Assembly (NCBI GenBank): GCA_028873865.1
Contig: JAPPNI010000014.1
Location: forward strand, 1 to 32,613
Direction: 5' to 3'
Source of the DNA: Chloroflexota bacterium
Lineage (GTDB): Bacteria > Chloroflexota > Dehalococcoidia > Bin125
DNA: 32,613 nucleotides
Shown here piece after piece: positions 1-6,639 of this stretch. A model generated the notes under the pieces. The model made no database searches. It saw only the letters and a program-made list of their open reading frames with translations, and was not told the DNA's origin. The translations under genes and the position numbers were made by a program. Every line of letters begins with the position of its first letter. Positions within the stretch are counted from its first letter, which is position 1.

Positions 1-378
1 ATCGCCGGACTCTTCGGCGGCGCCTACAGCGGCATCGGCATCTTCATCGCCATGCGCACCGGCAATGCCCAGGCCGCCCAGGCCGGCTTCCTGCTCTTCT
101 TCCCCCTCCTCTTCATGGCGCCCGCCTTCGCCCCCCTCGACGTCTTCGATTCTTGGCTCAAGTGGATTGCCACGGTCAATCCCGTCACCTACATCATGGA
201 AGGCATGCGCGGCCTGGTGATGGACGGCTACATGTGGCCGATCTTCGAGGACGGCCAGGTCGTCGGCGTCAAGAACCCGCCCGCCCTGCACTGGGCCTTC
301 GTCTCGCTGGCCGGTTTCAGCATCTTCACCCTGACCATCGCCTCACTCGCCCTTCGAGCCCGCACCCGCGCCGACTGA
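1..378 (+). CDS. ABC-2 type transporter permease, C-terminal fragment
   Basis: The reading frame is open from the first base, so the gene starts outside the window; the first ATG at 52 is internal. The visible 125 residues contain hydrophobic membrane segments, the signature NPVTYIMEGMRGLV near the middle, a short extracytoplasmic loop, and a last membrane helix followed by an Arg-rich tail. This is the usual end of ABC-2 permeases, which pair with an ATPase to export drugs, lipids or polysaccharides. The ATPase gene is expected upstream and not visible, so the substrate cannot be stated. The next gene starts 64 bases later and is unrelated. Confidence 0.8.
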   Translation: MAGLFGGAYSGIGIFIAMRTGNAQAAQAGFLLFFPLLFMAPAFAPLDVFDSWLKWIATVNPVTYIMEGMRGLVMDGYMWPIFEDGQVVGVKNPPALHWAFVSLAGFSIFTLTIASLALRARTRAD

Positions 379-411
379 CCAACCCGACTCCTCGGGTATC
401 GTTATTCCCAA

Positions 412-429
412 AGTTTGTGTTCCCAAACT
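412..429. other. Small inverted repeat in the sodC leader
   Basis: AGTTTG (412-417) and CAAACT (424-429) are perfect 6-bp arms around a 6-base spacer, ending just before the sodC ribosome binding site. It could be an operator half-site pair or a leader hairpin. Six base pairs is short enough to be chance. Confidence 0.25.
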
Positions 430-442
430 GAGAAGGTTCTCT

Positions 443-1198
443 ATGTCACAACTCACTACCAGGGCCAGATTGATCATCGCGATCATCGCGACCGCGTCAA
501 TCGCCGCCGCCCTCACCGCAATGATCACCGCTGGCGACTCCGGCGACGGCGCCACGGCGGTCCGTATTCAGGCCCGCCAGACCGCCAGCGGGGCCGCGGA
601 GGTTGCACTGCAGGTTCGCAACGCCGACCACTCCTGGGGCGAAAGAATCCTGCCCAGCGAGCGATTCCTGGCCGCCGACTCCGAACCCGGCCACTGGCGA
701 TCCAGCACGGCAATCGACGTCCACACCAGTGACGGCGTCGACCCCGCCGCAATCGGCCTCACCGCCACCGCCGAAATGAGCGGCCCCGACGGCGAACCAA
801 TGGGTCAAGTCACGATCATCCAGGGTCCACGAGGCTTGCTGATCCAGGCGCGCTTGACCGGCGTGCCCGAGGGTTGGCACGGATTCCACATTCATGAGAC
901 GGGATCCTGCGCGCCCGACTTCTCCGCCGCCGGCGGTCACTACGACCCGACCGGCATCGGTCACGGAGTCCTCCACGAGGGTGGACATCACCCGGGCGAC
1001 ACCGTAAACATCTACGCGCACACCGACGGCGTCGCCAACGCCGACCAGTACACGGTCGACGCGACGCTGGGAGCCGGCATCACCACGCTGTTCGACCACG
1101 ACGGCTCGGCCATCATCGTCCACGAAGGCCCCGACAGCTACGGCGAAGCCCCCGGCGCCGGCGCCCGCATCGCCTGCGGCGTCATCTCCCTCGACTGA
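443..1198 (+). CDS. sodC: Cu/Zn superoxide dismutase with extra N-terminal domain
   Basis: The 251-residue protein converts superoxide to oxygen and peroxide, probably outside the membrane: residues 9-30 form a signal or anchor helix. The SOD domain spans about 105-250. Expected ligands are visible: H149 and H151 in GFHIHE, bridging H166 in AGGHYDP, H174, H183 and D186 in HHPGD, and H226 in IIVHE. C156 and C245 (ACGVI) match the conserved disulfide. Between the membrane segment and the SOD domain (about 38-92) lies a small domain with EVALQVRN, SWGERILPSERF and GHWRSST. I recall this pattern recurring in Chloroflexota proteins of unknown role. GAGAAGG ends 7 bases before the ATG. The next gene is a Ni-SOD. 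Confidence 0.9.
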   Translation: MSQLTTRARLIIAIIATASIAAALTAMITAGDSGDGATAVRIQARQTASGAAEVALQVRNADHSWGERILPSERFLAADSEPGHWRSSTAIDVHTSDGVDPAAIGLTATAEMSGPDGEPMGQVTIIQGPRGLLIQARLTGVPEGWHGFHIHETGSCAPDFSAAGGHYDPTGIGHGVLHEGGHHPGDTVNIYAHTDGVANADQYTVDATLGAGITTLFDHDGSAIIVHEGPDSYGEAPGAGARIACGVISLD

Positions 1199-1240
1199 TC
1201 CGAGTCGCCACTCCCCACGCTTGCTGTCGCTCTCCCTCCG

Positions 1241-1285
1241 CTCTCCTTCTCCCTCTCCCTGAGGGAGAGGGCTGGGGTGAGGGCC
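1241..1285. repeat. REP-like palindromic repeat (CCCTCTCCC/GGGAGAGGG type)
   Basis: Perfect 10-bp arms CCCTCTCCCT (1251-1260) and AGGGAGAGGG (1262-1271) flank one base, followed by GCTGGGGTGAGGG. Antisense translation gives PHPSPLPQGEGE, a string I know from spurious ORFs annotated across many unrelated bacterial genomes. This marks it as a dispersed palindromic element, not a unique site. It lies in the 188-base gap between the two SOD genes and could act as a transcriptional punctuation hairpin. Confidence 0.75.
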
Positions 1286-1386
1286 CTCCGGAAACGCCAA
1301 GTCAGAATCCCGAGTTGCCCGACTCCAACCCACTCGATAGCCTCAAACTGAATCTCAACAGCGAAGCAACCCTAGAGGAGCACCCA

Positions 1387-1791
1387 ATGTCCTTGTTCCA
1401 GACCGTCTCGGCCCACTGCGACCTCCCCTGCGGCGTCTACGACCCGGCCCAGGCCAAGATCGAAGCCATGTCCGTCCTCAAGTCGATGGAGAAGTACAAC
1501 GACTCCGACGACCACGACTTCAAGGCCCGCTGCACCATCGTCAAGGAACAGCGCGCCGAGGAAGTCAAGCACCACCTCTGGGTGCTCTGGACTGACTTCT
1601 TCAAGCCCCACCACCTCGAGGCCGACGCCTCAATCCACGAGCTCATGTGGAACGCCACCAAGGTCGCCGGCGAAGCCAAGAAGACCAACGACGTCGCCAA
1701 GGGCCAGGAACTAATCGACCTCATCGACCAGATCTCAGAAAAGTTCTGGGCCACCGCCGAAGGCCCCGGAGCCGGCGTCTACGCCCAGTAA
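1387..1791 (+). CDS. sodN: Nickel superoxide dismutase precursor
   Basis: The 134-residue product carries the nickel-hook motif HCDLPCGVY at residues 10-18. After propeptide removal the His becomes residue 1, and the His imidazole, N-terminal amine, backbone amide and two Cys thiolates bind nickel. The remaining ~120 residues match the family length (about 117 mature) and its four-helix, hexamer-forming character. I chose the ATG at 1387 because GAGGAG sits 7 bases upstream and it leaves a short propeptide (MSLFQTVSA); an in-frame ATG at 1315 would add 24 residues without a ribosome site. The dedicated maturation protease (SodX) often found beside sodN is not in this window. A hairpin terminator follows. 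Confidence 0.95.
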   Translation: MSLFQTVSAHCDLPCGVYDPAQAKIEAMSVLKSMEKYNDSDDHDFKARCTIVKEQRAEEVKHHLWVLWTDFFKPHHLEADASIHELMWNATKVAGEAKKTNDVAKGQELIDLIDQISEKFWATAEGPGAGVYAQ

Positions 1792-1813
1792 CCACCCAAT
1801 CCCCCGCAAACCC

Positions 1814-1841
1814 AAGCGGTCCGTCACCGGACGGGCCGCTT
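1814..1841 (+). terminator. Intrinsic-type terminator hairpin after sodN
   Basis: AAGCGGTCCGTC (1814-1825) pairs with GACGGGCCGCTT (1830-1841) over 12 bp with one G-U pair and a 4-base loop, 22 bases after the sodN stop. No T-run follows, so termination efficiency is uncertain. Confidence 0.6.
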
Positions 1842-1865
1842 GCCGTTGCGCCCGACGAAGTTGCT

Positions 1866-1914
1866 GACAGCTCTCCGTTCTCGCTAGCGAGAGGCGTCGG
1901 ATCGATTAGCTGTC
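1866..1914 (-). terminator. Nested hairpin at the end of the toxin-antitoxin operon
   Basis: Outer arms GACAGCT (1866-1872) and AGCTGTC (1908-1914) enclose a perfect 14-base palindrome TCTCGCTAGCGAGA (1879-1892). The arm at 1908-1914 overlaps the last codons and stop of the antitoxin gene, so on the minus strand the stem begins inside the coding sequence. It is likely the operon terminator; no U-tract is visible. Confidence 0.45.
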
Positions 1915-2241
1915 GTCTTCAGCGGTTTCGGATATGTCACCGATGCCTGTCAACACGACAGGAGGACGATCCGGGTACTCGACCACCAGACTGAGCTTGC
2001 CTCCCGTGGCGCCAACGTATTTGTTCAGCGTTGACAGCAAGAGGTCGCTTCGTCTTTCCAATCGCGAGACGTTTTCCTGGTTGATGCCTAGTTGCTCAGC
2101 GAGGCTCACCTGAGTCTCGTGCAGCGCTTCTCGTAGCTCTCGCAACGACATCTCCTCCGCTATCAGCGAGTCCGCATCTCTTTCAATCCGTTTGCGCCGC
2201 TCTGATGGCAGTTCGTTGAGAATGTCTTCGAGTGTGGTCAT
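1906..2241 (-). CDS. XRE-family antitoxin (HigA-like)
   Basis: The 111-residue protein has a Cro/C1-type helix-turn-helix at about 43-66 (TQVSLAEQLGINQENVSRLE), followed by STLNKYVGATGGKLSLVVEYP, the characteristic dimer-strand end of HigA/RelB-type antitoxins. It should neutralise the upstream toxin and repress the shared promoter. The N-terminal 35 residues are charged and helical. The start ATG overlaps the toxin stop by four bases (ATGA), giving toxin-first order as in higBA. It carries no sign of truncation. Confidence 0.88.
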   Translation of the reverse strand: MTTLEDILNELPSERRKRIERDADSLIAEEMSLRELREALHETQVSLAEQLGINQENVSRLERRSDLLLSTLNKYVGATGGKLSLVVEYPDRPPVVLTGIGDISETAEDDS

Positions 2242-2606
2242 CGTCGACTCCGTCTGCTCCGTTGTCGATTGAGGTGCGACTCGAAACGATCATCGGCCAA
2301 CCCGATCAGCTGCTCATAGAAACGCCGCTCGTTCTGGCCTCGTTTGTTGCCTGCCGCCAAAAGGATCGCGCGCTGAACAGGATCAAACGCGAACGCGACC
2401 CTCCAGACATCATTGGCGACCCGAAACCGAAGCTCCTTCATGTTCGAATGACGTGAACCATTCAGAGTGTCGGCTCGTGGTCGTCCTAGAGTGGGCCCGA
2501 ATTCTCTCAGCAAGAGCGCGTGGGCAAGCAACGTGTCCTGTACGTCCTGATCCATGGCGCGAAACTCGATCTCGAATGTGGGATCGAAGTCGACGGTCCA
2601 CGCCAT
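2238..2606 (-). CDS. RelE/HigB-like toxin (Gp49/DUF891 family)
   Basis: The 122-residue protein is probably a ribosome-dependent mRNA endonuclease. It has the family layout: DFDPTFEIEF at the start, then LGRPRADTLNGSRHSNMKEL, WRVAFAFDP, AILLAAGNKRG, and a basic RF-containing C-terminus. The frame is open to an ATG at 2645, but I chose 2606 (MAWTVDF) because this is where family members begin and because the promoter at 2613-2641 places the transcription start at this A. There is no Shine-Dalgarno sequence, consistent with a leaderless mRNA. It is co-transcribed with the antitoxin. Confidence 0.88.
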   Translation of the reverse strand: MAWTVDFDPTFEIEFRAMDQDVQDTLLAHALLLREFGPTLGRPRADTLNGSRHSNMKELRFRVANDVWRVAFAFDPVQRAILLAAGNKRGQNERRFYEQLIGLADDRFESHLNRQRSRRSRR

Positions 2607-2612
2607 GGGCTC

Positions 2613-2641
2613 AGTATGCGTCTGACAGCATAGGCAGTCAA
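2613..2641 (-). promoter_or_regulatory. Promoter of the toxin-antitoxin operon (leaderless)
   Basis: On the minus strand TTGACT (2641-2636), a 17-base spacer and CATACT (2618-2613) form a sigma70-like promoter (5/6 and 4/6 matches). The expected +1, seven bases after the -10 box, is base 2606, the A of the toxin ATG. Transcript and reading frame would therefore begin together. Confidence 0.65.
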
Positions 2642-2808
2642 GCACATATTTGTCGCGAGCGGATACCGCGTTTCGGGATCGGATATCCAGACCAGCGGGT
2701 CAAGAATCTCACTCCTCCGCAAACACCGACACACCCAAAGGCTCGCACATCCGTCCACATAGCACTAAAGTGTCAACAGGGGAAGAAGCCGAAGCAGAGG
2801 AGGACACC

Positions 2809-3612
2809 ATGAACAACCCAAACATCTCACCCAGACGACGCCGACGGATCTTCCGAGAGCACCAGCTCCGACAGGAAGGACGCACCCTCGAACAGATCGC
2901 GACCCAAGTCAACGTCTCGATCGCCACCGTCCACGCCGACCTCAAGCTGCTCGAGGAGGGTTGGACCCTGCTCGTCCAGGACATCCACAACGATCTCCTG
3001 CTCAGCCACGTCGCCCGTCTCGACCAGCGAGTCGAGCGTCTCAGCCGCCTCGACCCGGTCGCGGAAGCGCGCCGCGCTCTCGGCCCCGAGGCGGACCTCA
3101 GCTTGGACCAGCTCACCCAGATTGAAGATCGCCACGAGCGCCGCCTGGCCCGAGCCGAGCGCGAGCTGCGAATGCTGCTCAAGCAGCTCGACCGGCCGCA
3201 CATCATCCGCGGCTTCCGCTCCGCCGACTACCCCGAGGAAGAGCTCGCCGACCCTGATACCGACCCCGAAACCGACCGAAAAAACCTGAAAGAACCTGAA
3301 ACCGTTTCAGTCACGATCCCCCGTAAAACACTGGAGATCGTGGCCAATGGGACCCCAGAAAAAAGTTCTCCCGAAAACCTGAAACCCAACCCTGCGCTAC
3401 CCCGCAGCGCCAGACGAAACAGCGGCCGAAACCAGCCCTGTCCCTGCGGAAGCGGCCGCAAACGCAAGCGCTGCCACCCTCGGGGAGACTGGGACCAACA
3501 GCCGCTGAAGGGACGCGTCGGCGACCCGGTCGCTAACGTACCCGCTTCACCCTCGACCGGCGCCGGGCGGGTTCTTTCCACTCGGGATCGTCATTCCAGG
3601 GTTGCCGGATGA
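2809..3612 (+). CDS. Helix-turn-helix protein with C-terminal SEC-C zinc motif
   Basis: The 267-residue protein has no function I can name. Residues 8-14 are a basic run (PRRRRRI). Residues 20-50 form a homeodomain-like helix-turn-helix (GRTLEQIATQVNVSIATVHADL), resembling phage terminase small subunits and sigma-like DNA binders. Residues 52-130 are helical and coiled-coil-like with many Arg/Glu. Residues 140-205 are a disordered, acidic then Pro/Asn-rich linker. Residues 209-223 are a SEC-C motif (NQPCPCGSGRKRKRCH; C211, C213, C222, H223), the zinc finger at the end of SecA and many regulators. AGAGGAGG lies 5 bases before the chosen ATG; the frame opens upstream at 2650. Its last 80 bases overlap the convergent helicase gene. 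Confidence 0.75.
   Translation: MNNPNISPRRRRRIFREHQLRQEGRTLEQIATQVNVSIATVHADLKLLEEGWTLLVQDIHNDLLLSHVARLDQRVERLSRLDPVAEARRALGPEADLSLDQLTQIEDRHERRLARAERELRMLLKQLDRPHIIRGFRSADYPEEELADPDTDPETDRKNLKEPETVSVTIPRKTLEIVANGTPEKSSPENLKPNPALPRSARRNSGRNQPCPCGSGRKRKRCHPRGDWDQQPLKGRVGDPVANVPASPSTGAGRVLSTRDRHSRVAG
3283..3385 (+). repeat. Three AACCTGAAA repeats and a 15-bp palindrome
   Basis: AACCTGAAA occurs at 3283-3291, 3293-3301 and 3377-3385, the first two exactly 10 bases apart. The second runs into the palindrome CTGAAAC-C-GTTTCAG (3296-3310). They fall in the linker-coding part of the HTH/SEC-C gene, which is more A-rich than its surroundings. They may be a binding array or just a low-complexity linker. 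Confidence 0.4.
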
Positions 3613-4984
3613 ACCGGACTCCCAGGCTGCGGTCGATCTCTCGCCACTTCGACTCTTCCTCGGACGTGACGAAGGTGATCGCCTCGCCGTCGCGGCCCAT
3701 CCGGCCGGTCCGGCCGACCCGGTGCGTGAAGAGCTGCGGCGAATCGGGCAGGTCGTAGTTGATCACCTGTCCGACGCCGTCGATATCGAGGCCGCGCGCA
3801 GCCACATTGGTGGCGACCAGGATCGGCGTCTCGCCCGAGCGAAAGTCGCGCATCACGCGCTCGCGTGCGTTCTGACTCAGATTGCCCTGCAGCGCGCCCA
3901 CCGGATAGCCAAACCCATCCAGCTGCCGGGCGAGCTTCTTGACCCCGTGCTTGGTCTTGCCGAACACGATCACCGCCTCGCCGTTGCGCTGGTCCAACAG
4001 CGACCGCAGCGCGCCAATCTTGTGGTCCCGCCGGATCGAGTAGACCAGGTGCGTCACGCTGGGCAACGTCTGCAGGTCGGCGTCGACCTCGACGGTGGCG
4101 GGCTCTCGCAGGTGCTTGGCCGCGGTCTTCGCCACCCAGTCGGGCAGCGTCGCCGAGAACAACGCGGTCTGACGCCCGGACGGCGTGTACCCGAGGATCG
4201 CCTCGACATCGCGAGCAAAGCCCCGGTCCAGCATCTCGTCCGCCTCATCCAGCACCAGGAACCGCACCGACCGCAGGTCGAGCGTGCCCTGGCGAAGATG
4301 ATCCAGCGTGCGACCGGGTGTGCCGATCACGATCTGCGGTCCCCGCCTGAGCGCCGCCTGCTCGGGCCGCGCCGAGCGGCCGCCATAGAGCAACGTCGTC
4401 TGCAGACGCTGCTCAGTCGCCACTGCCTCCGTCACCTCGCCCACCTGGATCGCCAGTTCGCGAGTCGGCGTCAGAACCAGCGCCTGCACCTCGCGCGCCG
4501 ACCCGTCACAGCGTTCAATCAGCGGGATCGCGAACGCCAGGGTCTTGCCCGAACCGGTCCGCGCCTGACCGATCACGTCCCGGCCGCCCAGCAACAGGGG
4601 AATCGTCGCCTGCTGAATCGGCGTGGGCTCGGAGATGTCCATCCCAGCCAGCGCTGCCCGGGTCGCCCGGCTCAGCGCCATCTCCGAGAAGCCCGTAGCC
4701 GTCCCCTCCACGTCCCGATCGTCGGCCCGATCGTCGACGTAGTCGTCGACCTGGACCGGCGTCCTCGTCTCGCTCCGTCTGCGCGTGGCGGTCCGGACAT
4801 CGGAGGGAAGCTCGGCTTGGACGCCGCCGCGTCGACCCGCGTAGCACGAAGTGCAGTACACCGGCCGCTCGGCGCGGGGACGGAACGGGACGGATGTCGA
4901 GACGCCGCAGTCGGCGCATGTGACTTGGTGGCGAGGTTTGCGGGTGCGCGACCGTGGTCGCGCGGATACGGATGCTCGAGGCAT
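3533..4984 (-). CDS. DEAD-box RNA helicase with N-terminal zinc ribbon
   Basis: This ATP-dependent RNA helicase has 483 residues. Residues 23-47 carry a CxxC-x17-CxxC zinc ribbon (C23, C26, C44, C47), then an acidic linker. The core holds a Q motif near 100-125 (PTPIQQ), Walker A ARTGSGKT (141-148), PTRELA, GTPGR, DEAD (246-249), SAT (277-279), ARGLDI and HRVGRTGRMG. The tail is basic. I chose the ATG at 4984 because TGAGGAG lies upstream and the protein starts with a conserved-looking basic segment; the frame is open to 5119. The 228 bases between its start and the tRNA show no further gene. Likely roles are mRNA decay, ribosome assembly or cold adaptation. Confidence 0.92.
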   Translation of the reverse strand: MPRASVSARPRSRTRKPRHQVTCADCGVSTSVPFRPRAERPVYCTSCYAGRRGGVQAELPSDVRTATRRRSETRTPVQVDDYVDDRADDRDVEGTATGFSEMALSRATRAALAGMDISEPTPIQQATIPLLLGGRDVIGQARTGSGKTLAFAIPLIERCDGSAREVQALVLTPTRELAIQVGEVTEAVATEQRLQTTLLYGGRSARPEQAALRRGPQIVIGTPGRTLDHLRQGTLDLRSVRFLVLDEADEMLDRGFARDVEAILGYTPSGRQTALFSATLPDWVAKTAAKHLREPATVEVDADLQTLPSVTHLVYSIRRDHKIGALRSLLDQRNGEAVIVFGKTKHGVKKLARQLDGFGYPVGALQGNLSQNARERVMRDFRSGETPILVATNVAARGLDIDGVGQVINYDLPDSPQLFTHRVGRTGRMGRDGEAITFVTSEEESKWREIDRSLGVRFIRQPWNDDPEWKEPARRRSRVKRVR

Positions 4985-5192
4985 GACTAGAGGACTCCTC
5001 AAAGGATGGTTTCGGTTGTACGAATCAGAGCGCGAAGGGGGCTGGATGAAGCAAAGTTGAAGATTGAATGCTGCGCGTGGTCTCAACGCTGAATCGGTTC
5101 TACCACTCAGCCTACTCACTCAACGGCCACGACCGGTATCTCCTGGTAGCCACTGAGGTAAACACTGAACCGGATCAGCCACGCTGGATGAG

Positions 5193-5211
5193 GCGCCGCC
5201 CGCCACGGCGC
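5193..5211 (-). terminator. Hairpin directly after tRNA-Arg
   Basis: GCGCCG (5193-5198) and CGGCGC (5206-5211) are perfect arms around a 7-base loop, starting one base beyond the encoded CCA end of the tRNA on the minus strand. It is a plausible terminator or processing stop; no U-tract follows. Confidence 0.45.
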
Positions 5212-5212
5212 G

Positions 5213-5289
5213 TGGTCCCCCCGGGAGGACTCGAACCTCCAGCCTACGGATTAGAAGTCCGTCGCTCTGTCCGGTTGAGCTACGGGGGG
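5213..5289 (-). tRNA. tRNA-Arg (anticodon UCU), CCA encoded
   Basis: The minus strand folds as a full cloverleaf. The acceptor stem is CCCCCCG with CGGGGGG, the D-arm GCTC/GAGC, the anticodon stem ACGGA/TCCGT with loop CTTCTAA (anticodon TCT), and the T-arm GGAGG/CCTCC with loop TTCGAGT. The discriminator is A. The terminal CCA is present in the DNA (5213-5215). It reads AGA and AGG codons, which are rare in a genome this GC-rich. Its 5' end directly abuts the stop codon of the upstream gene, so the mature end depends on RNase P cutting a dicistronic transcript. Confidence 0.95.
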
Positions 5290-6639
5290 TCAACTCTGCG
5301 GGCGCCCCGCCTTGTAGAAGGCCGCGCCTCGCTTGTCCAATGATATGGCGACCGACCGCGTCTCCGACGACCCGTCCGGATAGTGGAACTCCAGCCTGAT
5401 CTGCCCTCGGTGCGAGCCCTCCGGCACACCGCCCGCTGCCGCCGAGATCGGAATCACCGAGTGCTCCGGTCCGTTCGTGAATCCGTATCCACTGCCCAGC
5501 GCGACCCCCGCCTGCGTCCCCACCACCAGCCAGCTCGGCGTGCTCACCACCCGCCAGGCCAGCAGCCCGCTCCCGTCATTCGCGACCGTCAGCGCCGCCC
5601 CCCGCTGCGACAGCTCGCTCGACGACAGCTCCAGCTCGCTCGGCAGACCGTCCAGCAGCGGCGTCCCCAGCAGCGCCCCTCGGTCCGGATTGAAGTTGCC
5701 CCCGCTGAACTCCGCCGCAAGAGCATTCGCGGGCAGGTCCAGACTCATCCGCTCCCGGATCTGGTCGACCGTCTGCAAGAACAGGTCGGGATCGAGCGCC
5801 CCGCCCGGCATCGTCAGCCGCCCAACCTCCGGCAGGATCACCGGATGAGGCTCCCACAACCGCTGACCGCCAACCACCGGCGGGTTGATCACACAGCCCA
5901 GCACCCGCTCCTGGTACGGGTAATCCCAGTAGCCGCTCATGTCCGCGTTGCAGTCATACGGCCGACGCGCCGGATCGTAATCCGGGTTGCCCGGATGGTT
6001 AATCCAGGCCCAGCCGTTGTAAGCCCACAGCGCGAAATACCACGACTCCACATAGCGAGGATCGCTCTCACCCACCACCGGGAAGTAGTCCTCGTTCCAC
6101 TTCTCCGCCAGGATCCGCGCCCCCGCAGCGATGTTGTAGGCGAAGTGCGTCCCCACCAGCGCCTCGTACCGCGACGGCAGACCGCCGTCGTTCACGATCG
6201 TGCTCGTGATCTGCATGATCCCGTAGCCGCAGTCGAACGAGAGCTTCGGCGGTCCCAGCGTGCCCCAGTCGACCTCGTAGGCCGCCTGCGCGATCTTGCT
6301 CTCGACCCACGCGATCGCATACAGAATCTGCGGCGGGATCGTCGCCGAAGCGTCCGCGCTCCTCAGCCGGCCCGCACTCAGCGCCGGAAGCTCGAAGTCC
6401 TCGTCGCCGGGGAACAGCCGGTTGGCCGCCGCGAGCCGCAGCGTCTCGAGGTAAGTCTGGCGCGACTCGTGCGCCTCGAACGACTGCAACGAGAACGGCG
6501 GACCGCCCCCGCTGTAGCGACAGCTGGTCGGCGCAGCCTGCGCAGGCTCGGAGGAAAGCGATATCGTCGCCGCGATCGAGGCCAATCCGATCAGTAGCCC
6601 GAGCAATCCGCCCCGAAGCCGACGCCCGCTCAGCCGCAC
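5290..6639 (-). CDS. Secreted lysozyme-fold (SLT-like) protein
   Basis: The 449-residue protein has an N-terminal signal peptide (Arg-rich start, hydrophobic 11-29, cleavage near AQA-AP at 33-37). Residues 100-215 resemble a transglycosylase/lysozyme fold: IPPQILYAIAWVESK with candidate catalytic E113, then DCGYGIMQITS, YNIAAGARIL, and WYFALWAYNGW. A Pro/Tyr-rich stretch with cysteines follows. The last ~100 residues look like a beta-sandwich (SGLLAWRVVSTPSWLVV, then HRGQIRLEFHYPDGSS) of the kind seen in extracellular adhesion modules. It probably acts on cell-wall or surface glycan, although many Chloroflexota lack typical murein. Its stop touches the tRNA, and its start overlaps the preceding small gene by 10 bases. 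Confidence 0.75.
   Translation of the reverse strand: MRLSGRRLRGGLLGLLIGLASIAATISLSSEPAQAAPTSCRYSGGGPPFSLQSFEAHESRQTYLETLRLAAANRLFPGDEDFELPALSAGRLRSADASATIPPQILYAIAWVESKIAQAAYEVDWGTLGPPKLSFDCGYGIMQITSTIVNDGGLPSRYEALVGTHFAYNIAAGARILAEKWNEDYFPVVGESDPRYVESWYFALWAYNGWAWINHPGNPDYDPARRPYDCNADMSGYWDYPYQERVLGCVINPPVVGGQRLWEPHPVILPEVGRLTMPGGALDPDLFLQTVDQIRERMSLDLPANALAAEFSGGNFNPDRGALLGTPLLDGLPSELELSSSELSQRGAALTVANDGSGLLAWRVVSTPSWLVVGTQAGVALGSGYGFTNGPEHSVIPISAAAGGVPEGSHRGQIRLEFHYPDGSSETRSVAISLDKRGAAFYKAGRPQS

Noticed and set aside
3602..4990. 462-codon open frame on the plus strand
   Set aside because: It is antisense to the DEAD-box helicase, whose motifs are unambiguous; long antisense frames arise from high GC at third codon positions. 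Its composition is Arg/His/Pro-rich with no domain.
5383..6597. 404-codon plus-strand frame
   Set aside because: Antisense to the secreted lysozyme-like gene; extremely Arg/Pro/Gln-rich, no recognisable motif, no ribosome site.
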